The position numbers and the translations under genes are program-made. Positions 15,166-22,201 of a stretch of 22,320 bases of DNA are shown piece after piece; the stretch's first letter is position 1; the number at the start of each line of letters is the position of its first letter. Origin of the DNA: CAYYYP01 sp964475985 (lineage in GTDB: Bacteria; Bdellovibrionota; UBA1018; CAYHWW01); contig CAYYYP010000052.1 in assembly GCA_964475985.1 (NCBI GenBank), forward strand, positions 1-22,320, written 5' to 3'. The notes below the pieces were generated by a model. It was not told the DNA's origin, made no database searches, and saw nothing but the letters and a program-made list of their open reading frames with translations.

Positions 15166-15510
15166 GGGATACCCCTTAGAAGGAAACTTGTTTAAAGCGG
15201 GGTAACCGAATGGATTCTATGCGTCAAGGAAATGGGATGACAGGGGCGGAAGATGTGAGTGGCCAGACGGTCTGCCCGAACCATCTGTACAAATTATCTA
15301 CATTTGTAGACTAAAACTATTTAAACAGATTGCCTCCCCCTTCCCCGAAGCCTAAAACTACCCTTTCCCCCGCTTTAAACGCGTTACCGCCGCCGGGGCC
15401 CCTGTGTCAGCGCTGGCACTCCCCTTGCTTTCATCTGTCTTGTTGTCGTTGTTTCCGTGGAAGTTCCAATTCCCTATTGTTGTTGTCTCAAGTTGAAGTG
15501 AGGAGTGAAT
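15166..15510. other. 345-base non-coding stretch with two inverted repeats
   Basis: No convincing gene is present on either strand. It serves as the upstream region for both the minus-strand exported protein (ending 15165) and the small secreted gene at 15511. It contains a perfect 13-bp inverted repeat (15190-15202 with 15368-15380), a 7-bp inverted repeat TACAAAT-N7-ATTTGTA (15288-15308), and a pyrimidine-rich tract after 15331. A frame at 15330-15521 has Pro/Ser/Leu composition and no ribosome site, and I reject it. Confidence 0.6.
15288..15308. promoter_or_regulatory. Candidate operator TACAAAT-N7-ATTTGTA
   Basis: TACAAAT at 15288-15294 and ATTTGTA at 15302-15308 are perfect inverted arms separated by seven bases, the geometry of a dimeric helix-turn-helix binding site. 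It lies between two divergent genes for exported proteins and next to AT-rich DNA (to 15329) that could carry a promoter. No regulator is identified in the window. Confidence 0.35.
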
Positions 15511-15759
15511 ATGAAGTCTAAGATGAAGAAATTCCTTTTAGGAGTTTTAGTTGTAGTGTCCGTGATGTGTGCGAATTTGTCTGCATTCGCAACCCCCAGT
15601 GAAGAAACCGGTAACGTACCGGCCGCCCGGGGTTCGACTGCCGGTCGTGGTTGTCAGTTCCTGAGGGATCTCGCCCGAGATACCTCGTCCGTAACCCCTG
15701 AAGAAGCTCCCGCCACCCATCGAGAGCGCTCCATCAACGGTCGCGCCGCTAGTCTCTAA
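15511..15759 (+). CDS. Small secreted protein, 82 residues
   Basis: GAGGAG (15500-15505) lies five bases before ATG 15511. The product starts with a typical signal peptide (MKSKMKKFLLGVLVVVSVMC, likely cleaved after SAFA near residue 27), leaving a mature peptide of about 55 residues that is polar, with one Cys (GRGCQFLRDL) and many Arg and Thr. I do not recognise it. A strong rho-independent terminator follows 23 bases after the stop, which supports a real single-gene transcription unit. The single cysteine in the mature part could allow disulfide dimerisation. Confidence 0.6.
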   Translation: MKSKMKKFLLGVLVVVSVMCANLSAFATPSEETGNVPAARGSTAGRGCQFLRDLARDTSSVTPEEAPATHRERSINGRAASL

Positions 15760-15782
15760 ACCGAATGAAAAATCGATCGAAA

Positions 15783-15818
15783 AAAAAGCAGCTCTGAGTT
15801 CTCTCAGGGCTGCTTTTT
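15783..15818. terminator. Strong rho-independent terminator
   Basis: AAAAAGCAGC (15783-15792) pairs with GCTGCTTTTT (15809-15818), and the stem continues with CTGAG (15794-15798) against CTCAG (15803-15807) around loop TTCT. The A-run on one side and T-run on the other make it able to terminate from both directions. It ends the small secreted gene at 15759. Confidence 0.85.
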
Positions 15819-15839
15819 GCATTTTCGCTCATTCATACT

Positions 15840-15854
15840 GGGGACAGGTTCCCC
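15840..15854. repeat. GGGGACAGGTTCCCC imperfect palindrome
   Basis: A 15-base near-palindrome just before the 40-bp inverted-repeat element. Its GGGACAGG core also occurs at 3367-3374. Short G/C-rich palindromes of this type can be REP-like sequences, but no transposase gene is in the window. Confidence 0.35.
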
Positions 15855-15875
15855 TGACCGTTAGAGCTTATTTTG

Positions 15876-16008
15876 TTCATTTTTGGCGTCTTTCAAAAAC
15901 TTCCCTAAAAGGGTCTCCGCGCCAGGGATGGCGCCAGCCCCGAAGGGGAGCGGCGAGGGCAGGAGCCCGACCCTTTTAGGGAAGTTTTTGAAAGACGCCA
16001 AAAATGAA
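15876..16008. repeat. 133-bp stem-loop element with perfect 40-bp inverted-repeat arms
   Basis: Bases 15876-15915 and 15969-16008 are exact 40-base reverse complements enclosing 53 bases. The loop holds two smaller hairpins: GCGCCA-GGGA-TGGCGC (15919-15934) and CCCC-GAA-GGGG (about 15938-15948). The arms are AT-rich with CTTCCCTAAAAGGGTC at the inner end. No target-site duplication is evident. The right arm ends one base before the stop codon of the minus-strand small gene (16010), so on RNA it would form a very stable 3' hairpin for that gene. It may be a MITE-like or REP-like mobile cassette, or an extreme terminator. Confidence 0.9.
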
Positions 16009-16009
16009 A

Positions 16010-16243
16010 TTAATTCTCGTCACTATTCTCGCGATAAACTTGCGTCTTCTGTATTCCAGAGTTCTTAATCGCCGAAAAATGAAGCTTACTGGAAACAAAC
16101 CGAATCGGCTGCTGCACCAAAGGCGAGTGACTAGCCGCAAAGACGTGATCCGAGATCCTGCGCCCCTGCACCGGAATCTGGCCTAGTAACAATACGATAA
16201 TCGCGAAGCCCAGGGCCTTCAATAAAGTGATGATGAGTTTCAT
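16010..16243 (-). CDS. Small exported or membrane-anchored protein, 77 residues
   Basis: AAGGAG (about plus 16253-16258) precedes the ATG by nine bases, a strong ribosome site for this window. The N-terminus (MKLIITLLKALGFAIIVLLL) is a signal peptide or membrane anchor, and the rest is short, polar and basic with HSPLVQQPIRF and a hydrophilic end (YRENSDEN). I do not recognise a family. The stop codon lies next to the 40-bp inverted repeat, and the gene is read in the same direction as the CheY/CheX pair, starting 28 bases after it, so it could be the last gene of that unit. Moderate confidence because of the small size. Confidence 0.5.
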   Translation of the reverse strand: MKLIITLLKALGFAIIVLLLGQIPVQGRRISDHVFAASHSPLVQQPIRFVSSKLHFSAIKNSGIQKTQVYRENSDEN

Positions 16244-16271
16244 GCGGTCGATCTCCTTATAATTCTAAATT

Positions 16272-16745
16272 CTAAACCATGGTCTGGGTCTTAGGAAAAA
16301 ACACCATCTGCAACCGGTTCTTCTCCCGCGTTTCCGGACCATCTTGAAAAGCAAAACTGTAGCTCTGCGAAATCACCGTAGCACGCGGCAACGACCTTAA
16401 AATCAACAGCGTTGATTCAAAGCTGCGTTCCTCTGGGTCATGAAACCTCGGCGGGCTGATCTCCCAAGGCTCAAGGGACAACGATGACCAGAGGGCTACG
16501 GTTTTTGAGCAAATGATATTGGCGAGTTCCGCCGCCATAGAAAGGTCCTTTGGCGCTTTTTCAAACGCAATGATGCAAGTCCCGCTTTCATCGCCTTCCA
16601 CTTCCATGGAGAAGAGAGCGCCAGGCGCATCTAGCCAGCGTGAAAAAAAATCCCTTTTCACGGTGCCTAGGTCATAAAAATCAAACTTGGTTAGGGTTTC
16701 GCGGGCAGTTGAGGTTGAGACTTCTTTTATTTCATTGGTTTCCAT
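16272..16745 (-). CDS. Possible CheX/CheC-like protein paired with a CheY-like regulator
   Basis: This 157-residue protein starts with ATG overlapping the TAA of the upstream CheY-like gene (TAATG), so the two are translationally coupled. It contains AAELANIICSKT (about residues 71-82), which resembles the E-x-x-N active-site helix of CheC/CheX phosphatases, with E73 and N76. The preceding strand GTCIIAFEKAP also fits the CheX pattern, in which a beta strand precedes that helix. The usual Gly after the Asn motif is replaced by Ser. Its probable role would be dephosphorylating or sensing its CheY partner. No other domain is seen. The family call rests on one motif plus context and is tentative. 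Confidence 0.5.
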   Translation of the reverse strand: METNEIKEVSTSTARETLTKFDFYDLGTVKRDFFSRWLDAPGALFSMEVEGDESGTCIIAFEKAPKDLSMAAELANIICSKTVALWSSLSLEPWEISPPRFHDPEERSFESTLLILRSLPRATVISQSYSFAFQDGPETREKNRLQMVFFPKTQTMV

Positions 16746-17143
16746 TATTTTTTCCCCTGCTTGGGTTCTTCTTCCTCTTCATCATTGAAGAGTCTCGCTA
16801 CCGAGTTGATCAAATCATCGGGGGCAAAAGGTTTCATGAGAAAGTCCCGGGCGCCCGCGTTGATCGAATCTGTGAGAATCTGTTCGTGATCGAGGGCCGA
16901 CACCATGATGATCTTCGCCGTTGGATATTTTTCAATAATGGCCCGACAAGTCTCAATTCCATTTTTCTTGGGCATTACAACATCCATGGTCACAAAGTCT
17001 GGTTCTAGCTTTGCGTACTCTTCCAGAGCTTCGTTTCCGTCGGCTGCTTCGCCGATGATCATATAACGTGCATCGGTGAGGATACGTGCGATCATCTGAC
17101 GCACGAAAGGAATGTCATCAACAATAAGCCCGCGTTTTGCCAT
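16745..17143 (-). CDS. Single-domain CheY-like response regulator
   Basis: This 132-residue protein is a complete receiver domain: acidic pair D9-D10, phosphoacceptor D54 (FVTMDVVMP), S82 at the Thr/Ser position (MVSAL) and K104 (LMKPF). It has no DNA-binding output domain, so it acts by protein contact. A short acidic tail (DEEEEE) followed by KQGKK ends the protein. It overlaps the CheX-like gene by one base on the same strand. No histidine kinase is present in the window. It could act in chemotaxis or motility, or control the coupled protein. Confidence 0.88.
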   Translation of the reverse strand: MAKRGLIVDDIPFVRQMIARILTDARYMIIGEAADGNEALEEYAKLEPDFVTMDVVMPKKNGIETCRAIIEKYPTAKIIMVSALDHEQILTDSINAGARDFLMKPFAPDDLINSVARLFNDEEEEEPKQGKK

Positions 17144-17209
17144 AACTAGAACTAGTTTAGCATGTGATCTTTTATTTGGACCAAGCCAGGATCATCGGTA
17201 ACTAGGCAA

Positions 17210-18505
17210 TCATTTCCCATCGGAGTCAATGATGCTGATCTCTACGGACCGTATCGCCTGCTCGGTGGCGCGGTAGATCAAGAATTTAACGTCTTTATAG
17301 TAGAGCTCATCGCCCTCGCCGGGAATCCGATTGAACTGGAGCAACAGAAAGCCAGCCAGGGTCTCATATTCGCCCGTAGGCAAATTCAAGTGAAGCTTCT
17401 CATTAAGCCTCGTGATGCTGGTGGAGCCCGTTACTAAATACCGGTGATCGCCCTGCTGCTGGATATTATCCTGATCCTCGTCGTACTCATCTTTGATTTC
17501 ACCAACGATTTCCTCAATGAGGTCTTCCAGGGTTACGATGCCGACGGCTCCGCCGTATTCATCAACCACCACGGCCATTTGGTTTTGTGATGCTTGCATG
17601 GTGAACATGAGCTCATCAAGCTTCTGGGATTCGGGCGCAAAAAATGGTTTCTGAACAAAGTCGCGGATGGGCCTGGTATGATTCTCCGGCTCTACATGGA
17701 AGAGATCAAATATAAATAAAATCCCTATAATGTAATCGACCCGGTCATCGTACACCGGAATGCGCGAATGGCGGTTCACCGCAAAAAATGCCAAGGCTTC
17801 GGCTACGGTAGCGTCCGCATCCAAAGCATCGACTTTTACCAGTGGAATGGAAGCGTTTTTCGCCGTTGAGCGGGAAAAGTTAAGGATGCGGTGAATCATT
17901 TCATTCTGGAACCGCTTTATGGAAGTTTCCTTGCGACCATGGGTAAGGAGGTAAGTAAGCACTTCTCGCTGAGTGATTCGGTTTTTCCCAGTGAGCAATT
18001 CCTCAAAGGGTTGGGTTTTTTTGGATAACCACTGAGTATAAATGTGGATAACTTTAATGACGGGATTTAAAATAAGTTGAATAACAAAAATGGGTTGCGC
18101 AACGCGCGGCGAAATCTGACGGCTGAACCTCTGGAAAATGGTCTTTGGCAGTAACTCGCCAAAGATTAGGACCAGCGGTGTAATGATGGCAACGGTGTAA
18201 GCATCATACATCTCCCCTAAACGGTCATGAATATAAATAGTAAATATTGTGCCTTGCAACAGAATACAAAAGCTCGTGCCAATGAGCACCGTTGCGAGCA
18301 GCTTTTCGGGTTGTGATAACAACTTGAGGGCCGTTTGGGCGCCACGGTGCCCCTGGGTGGCTAGACGTTTCAGCGCAAGGCGGTCAGCCGATATCAGGGC
18401 CATCTCCGATCCAGAAAAAAAAGCCTCCGCTAATAAAACTAAAAGGCTGGTTAAGAAGAACGGCCAATTTCTACCAAAATGAAGTGCGATATTTTCCCAA
18501 TTCAT
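17210..18505 (-). CDS. CNNM/CorC-family membrane protein (DUF21, CBS pair, CorC_HlyC)
   Basis: This 431-residue protein has an N-terminal DUF21/CNNM transmembrane domain (about 1-165) with the typical FFSGSEMALIS and FGELLPKTIF motifs, a CBS pair (about 215-335, with NRHSRIPVYDDRVDYIIGIL in two blocks and QMAVVVDEYGGAVGIVTLED), and a C-terminal CorC_HlyC domain (about 350-425, TRLNEKLHLNLP, TLAGFLLLQFNRIPGEGD). Members are associated with Mg2+/cation efflux and were once called hemolysin-like. Its ATG overlaps the stop of the upstream paralogue by four bases (ATGA), so the two are co-translated. All three family domains are present, so it is full length. Confidence 0.88.
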   Translation of the reverse strand: MNWENIALHFGRNWPFFLTSLLVLLAEAFFSGSEMALISADRLALKRLATQGHRGAQTALKLLSQPEKLLATVLIGTSFCILLQGTIFTIYIHDRLGEMYDAYTVAIITPLVLIFGELLPKTIFQRFSRQISPRVAQPIFVIQLILNPVIKVIHIYTQWLSKKTQPFEELLTGKNRITQREVLTYLLTHGRKETSIKRFQNEMIHRILNFSRSTAKNASIPLVKVDALDADATVAEALAFFAVNRHSRIPVYDDRVDYIIGILFIFDLFHVEPENHTRPIRDFVQKPFFAPESQKLDELMFTMQASQNQMAVVVDEYGGAVGIVTLEDLIEEIVGEIKDEYDEDQDNIQQQGDHRYLVTGSTSITRLNEKLHLNLPTGEYETLAGFLLLQFNRIPGEGDELYYKDVKFLIYRATEQAIRSVEISIIDSDGK

Positions 18506-19611
18506 TTTGAATCACCGTTCTTGTCGCCTTTGGGTGCCTTGCGTCGAACCCTCCGATGCAAGGATTTCTTAGGCGCTGGAACATCCCGTTCATCCGCAAT
18601 CTGGCCAAAAATGGTCTCCAATAAATCTTCCATGGTTACAATGCCAACTGGAATTTGGTGTTCATCGCAGACGACGGCGATGTGAACCCGATTTTTTTTA
18701 AACCGGCGGAACAGTACATTTAAGCTCAGTTTTTCGGAGACGAGATAGGCCTTGGTCGCCAAATCCTTGGCAAACAAGTTTTTCAAGGGCTTCTTCTGAG
18801 CATGGATCAAAATATCTTTGAGATAAAGAATGCCCGTAATGTTGCTGATGGGCCCATCATAAATGGGTACGCGAGAATAACCTTCCTTTTGCAGAATCGG
18901 CAGCGCTTCATCCATTTTTGAAGTGGCCTCAATTAAAAAGGCTTTAGCTAATGGCTTCATGATTTGTTTGCAACTCACGTCATCTAAATGGAATACCTTC
19001 TGGATGAGGCGCTTTTCAGCCGGTTTCAGCGTTCCCTCTTTTTGAGCTTCATCCACGAGATGTACGAAGTCCTCTTCATCCAGCGGATTTACAAATTTCG
19101 AAAGGTGCCCGGTCTTTTCCGCTTTGATTCCGCGAAGAAAAAAACCGATGATTTTATCGAGCACGATCAAGAGCGGAAGTAGGAACTTATAAATCAAGTG
19201 CAAGGGCCTTGAATTTACCAGCGCGATCAAACGATTAAACCGCGCCGCTAGAACTTTCGGGGTGATTTCCCCAAAAATCAGCATAACGGGCGTAGCGGCA
19301 AGCGTACTGAGAATGGCCGTAAGAATCACCCTGCTTTTGGCCGAGTCAATCCAGGGCAAAAGCCAGGCTTGAATCTGTGGGCTTAAATTCCGCGTAAAGA
19401 AATTTGCCATGGCGACGTTGGCCGTCTCATTGAGCAGTAAAATGACAATAAGCGTCCGTGTCGGATGGGTTAATAATTCAGAGATGCGTTGAAATGCCGG
19501 CACATACTTTTCGCGGATGCGACGCAGCTGAAATCGATCGAGTGAGAATAGGGCCGTTTCACTTGAAGACGCAAAGGCGGATATACAGAGCAGTATGAGC
19601 AGGAACCCCAT
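18502..19611 (-). CDS. CNNM/CorC-family membrane protein lacking the CorC_HlyC domain
   Basis: This 369-residue protein has the DUF21/CNNM membrane domain (SASSSETALFSLDRFQL near the N-terminus; FGEITPKVLAARF) and a CBS pair (about 200-330, with EGYSRVPIYDGPISNITGIL and HIAVVCDEHQIPVGIVTMED). After the second CBS motif (EDLLETIFGQIADE) it ends in a strongly basic tail (KKSLHRRVRRKAPKG) where the CorC_HlyC domain would be. It overlaps the full-length paralogue downstream by four bases. The start at 19611 has no close Shine-Dalgarno, but an in-frame TAG only 21 bases upstream leaves little room for another start. The two may form a heterodimeric CNNM transporter. Confidence 0.85.
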   Translation of the reverse strand: MGFLLILLCISAFASSSETALFSLDRFQLRRIREKYVPAFQRISELLTHPTRTLIVILLLNETANVAMANFFTRNLSPQIQAWLLPWIDSAKSRVILTAILSTLAATPVMLIFGEITPKVLAARFNRLIALVNSRPLHLIYKFLLPLLIVLDKIIGFFLRGIKAEKTGHLSKFVNPLDEEDFVHLVDEAQKEGTLKPAEKRLIQKVFHLDDVSCKQIMKPLAKAFLIEATSKMDEALPILQKEGYSRVPIYDGPISNITGILYLKDILIHAQKKPLKNLFAKDLATKAYLVSEKLSLNVLFRRFKKNRVHIAVVCDEHQIPVGIVTMEDLLETIFGQIADERDVPAPKKSLHRRVRRKAPKGDKNGDSK

Positions 19612-19688
19612 GGAGTGGGTGATAATCTCCTAAAACTAATACAACCAGGTCCGCTTCTGAACGTCAATCTACATGACGGTAACCGATA

Positions 19689-22145
19689 CTACGCAGCCTG
19701 TTTGTCGTGGCCGCGGCGAGTCTTACCTTTACCGGAAGCGCCGCCTTTAACGGTGCGCAACTCACGACCTTTTTTACCGGCCGTCGAACCTGCGACATAA
19801 TCTGAGGAAGTCAAAGCGTAAGCCAAGACTTGATCAAATGTTTTCACCGGTACGAAGGAGAGCTTTTCGCGGAACTCATCTGGGATATCCTCGAGATCCT
19901 TTTGATTGTTCCAAGGGATGATAATCGTGCTCACACCGTGGCGCATTGCGGCCAAGGATTTTTCCTTAAGGCCTCCGATGGGGAGAACCCGGCCCGTAAG
20001 CGTGATTTCTCCGGTCATGGCCACACTGCGTTTGATGGGCACGCCCGTCAAACGTGAGATGATCGCCGTTGCCAAAGTGATTCCGGCCGATGGTCCATCT
20101 TTAGGGATGGCGCCAGCTGGAATATGGACATGGATTTCTTGATTCATAAAGACATCTTCATCAATTCCAAATTCTGCCGCTCGGGAACGGATGTAACCAT
20201 AAGCCGCGTGAGCCGACTCTTTCATCACATCACCTAACTGACCCGTGAGGGTAATTCCGCCTTTGCCTTTCATGGTCGTGCATTCCACGTAAAGAATTTC
20301 ACCGCCAAATTGCGTCCAGGCTAAGCCGGTTGAGATGCCGATTTCGTCACGATCTTGTTCATCTTCATGATTGTAAGGGGCGGGGCCTAGGAACTTTGTC
20401 ACTAGAGCGCCGGTAACCAATACTTTTTCTTCATTACCTTCCGCCACGCGTTTCGCCGTTTTGCGGCAAATTGCGCCAATGGTGCGTTCCAGGTTTCGTA
20501 GGCCCGCTTCACGAGTATAACCATCGATCAGCGTACGAATTCCTTCGTCCGTCCACTCGATGTGTTTGTCCGTGATTCCATTCTCATGAACTTGTTTTTT
20601 CACGAGGTAGGACTTGGAAATTCGGATCTTCTCTTCCTGGGTGTAGCCGGGAAGTTGAATGATCTCCATACGGTCCCGAAGGGGGGCCGGAATGGTTTCA
20701 AGATTGTTCGCTGTGGCGAGGAACATAACGTTAGTTAAATCAAACGGAACGTTGAGGTAATGATCCCGGAAAGCATAGTTCTGTTCAGGGTCCAATACTT
20801 CCAACAACGCGGCCGAAGGATCGCCGCGGAAATCGCTGCCCAATTTGTCGATCTCATCGAGAACAAAAACTGGATTGTTAGTTTGAGATTGTTTCAAACC
20901 TTGAATGACGCGACCGGGCATGGCGCCCACGTAAGTTCTACGATGACCACGAATTTCCGCTTCATCTTTAACTCCGCCAAGGCTGATTCGAACAAATTCA
21001 CGTCCGAGTGCCCTTGCGATGCTGCGACCAAGGCTCGTTTTACCAACGCCTGGGGGGCCCGCAAAACAAAGGATAGGCCCCTTCATTTTGTCTTTAAGTT
21101 TTCTGACGGCAAGGTATTCCAAAATACGCTCTTTGATTTTGGTAAGATTGTAATGATCTTCATCCAAAATTTGTTTTGCGCGCATGATGTCCAAATTGTC
21201 TTTGGTGGATTTGCTCCATGGAGTTTCCACGAGCCACTCCAAATACGTGCGTAGCATGCTCGCTTCGGAAGCATCGGGATGCATTCTTTCCAAACGCATC
21301 ATTTGCTTTAGCGCTTCTTGTTCAACTTCAGGTGGCATTTTTGATGCCGCAATCTTATCTTTCAATTCGCCCATTTCATCGGATTTGGTGTCACCATCGC
21401 CAAGCTCTGATTTGATGGCCCGGATCTGTTCACGTAAGAAGTATTCCTTCTGGCTACGAGTCATTTCATCTTTGGCCTGGGAGCGGATTTTCGCTTGAAG
21501 CGTCAAGACTTCCATTTCTTTCAGAAGTGTTTCATGAACTCGTTTCAATCGCTCATGGGGGTGGGTCGTCTCAAGGATGAGCTGACCTTCCGCTACTTTT
21601 AAACCAAGATTCGCGGCAACAAGGTCGGCTAGGCGGCCTGGGTCGGTGATATCTTCGAGCACCATAAGGATGTCAGGTGAAAGAGTTTTGCCAAGAGTTA
21701 TGATTTTTTCCAAAAGCTCACGAACGTTGCGCATGAGCGCTTCGATTTCATGATTGGTCGGGGCCACAGTTTCCTGGATGGCCGTAATCTTTGCTTCAAA
21801 AAAGGGATTGGTTTGGACGTACTCATCAAGGTGAACCTTTGAGAGGCCTTGGGTGAGGATTTTTATCCGTCCGTCGGGCAGTCTTCGCATGCGCATGATC
21901 ATGGCAATGGTTCCGACTTGGTAGATCCCGTCTGGGTTGGGGTGTTCGTCCGAGATGTCTTTCTGACTCGCTAATAGAATCAAACGATCATTTCTTGCTA
22001 AAGCTTGCTCAACAGCTTTTATTGATGAATCTCTGCCCACGAAGAGGGGGATGATCATGTAGGGGAAAACTACAATGTCTCGCACCGGAAGCATGGGTAG
22101 GGTTTCTGGAATTGCAATTTGATCGCCGTCGTTGTTCGTAACCAT
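19689..22145 (-). CDS. lon: ATP-dependent Lon protease
   Basis: This 818-residue protein is a full-length LonA: N-terminal substrate domain (about 14-210), AAA+ module with Walker A GPPGVGKT (363-370) and Walker B FVLDEIDKLG, and a C-terminal serine protease with catalytic S686 (KDGPSAG) and K729 (GGLKEK), 43 residues apart as in E. coli Lon. It degrades misfolded and regulatory proteins in the cytoplasm. GGAGG lies 10 bases upstream of the ATG. A basic Gly/Lys-rich tail of about 35 residues (after about 783) extends past the protease domain and may bind DNA or substrates. It precedes the CNNM genes on the same strand with 77 bases between. An inverted repeat lies upstream at 22185-22201. Confidence 0.97.
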   Translation of the reverse strand: MVTNNDGDQIAIPETLPMLPVRDIVVFPYMIIPLFVGRDSSIKAVEQALARNDRLILLASQKDISDEHPNPDGIYQVGTIAMIMRMRRLPDGRIKILTQGLSKVHLDEYVQTNPFFEAKITAIQETVAPTNHEIEALMRNVRELLEKIITLGKTLSPDILMVLEDITDPGRLADLVAANLGLKVAEGQLILETTHPHERLKRVHETLLKEMEVLTLQAKIRSQAKDEMTRSQKEYFLREQIRAIKSELGDGDTKSDEMGELKDKIAASKMPPEVEQEALKQMMRLERMHPDASEASMLRTYLEWLVETPWSKSTKDNLDIMRAKQILDEDHYNLTKIKERILEYLAVRKLKDKMKGPILCFAGPPGVGKTSLGRSIARALGREFVRISLGGVKDEAEIRGHRRTYVGAMPGRVIQGLKQSQTNNPVFVLDEIDKLGSDFRGDPSAALLEVLDPEQNYAFRDHYLNVPFDLTNVMFLATANNLETIPAPLRDRMEIIQLPGYTQEEKIRISKSYLVKKQVHENGITDKHIEWTDEGIRTLIDGYTREAGLRNLERTIGAICRKTAKRVAEGNEEKVLVTGALVTKFLGPAPYNHEDEQDRDEIGISTGLAWTQFGGEILYVECTTMKGKGGITLTGQLGDVMKESAHAAYGYIRSRAAEFGIDEDVFMNQEIHVHIPAGAIPKDGPSAGITLATAIISRLTGVPIKRSVAMTGEITLTGRVLPIGGLKEKSLAAMRHGVSTIIIPWNNQKDLEDIPDEFREKLSFVPVKTFDQVLAYALTSSDYVAGSTAGKKGRELRTVKGGASGKGKTRRGHDKQAA

Positions 22146-22184
22146 TGAAAAGAATCCTCCAAAATAGCATCGTCCGTGATGTTC

Positions 22185-22201
22185 TTGTCACTGCTTGACA
22201 A
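22185..22201. promoter_or_regulatory. Inverted repeat TTGTCA-CTGCT-TGACAA upstream of lon
   Basis: TTGTCA (22185-22190) and TGACAA (22196-22201) form a perfect inverted repeat with a five-base spacer, about 40-56 bases before the lon start. It does not match CIRCE or HAIR heat-shock operators as I remember them. On the minus strand it supplies a TTGTCA that could act as a -35 box, but I see no well-placed -10. It is a candidate operator for a stress regulator. Confidence 0.4.

Noticed and set aside
15330..15521. Plus-strand frame of 63 codons before the small secreted gene
   Set aside because: Pyrimidine-rich DNA gives Pro/Leu/Ser-rich translation; there is no ribosome site and it overlaps the Shine-Dalgarno and start of the gene at 15511.
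15883..16068. Frame running through the 40-bp inverted repeat
   Set aside because: Its codons come from the two repeat arms and the loop, so the open frame is a by-product of the palindrome.
16004..16186. Plus-strand frame opposite the 77-residue minus-strand gene
   Set aside because: No ribosome site, no signal or motif; the minus-strand gene has AAGGAG and a hydrophobic N-terminus.
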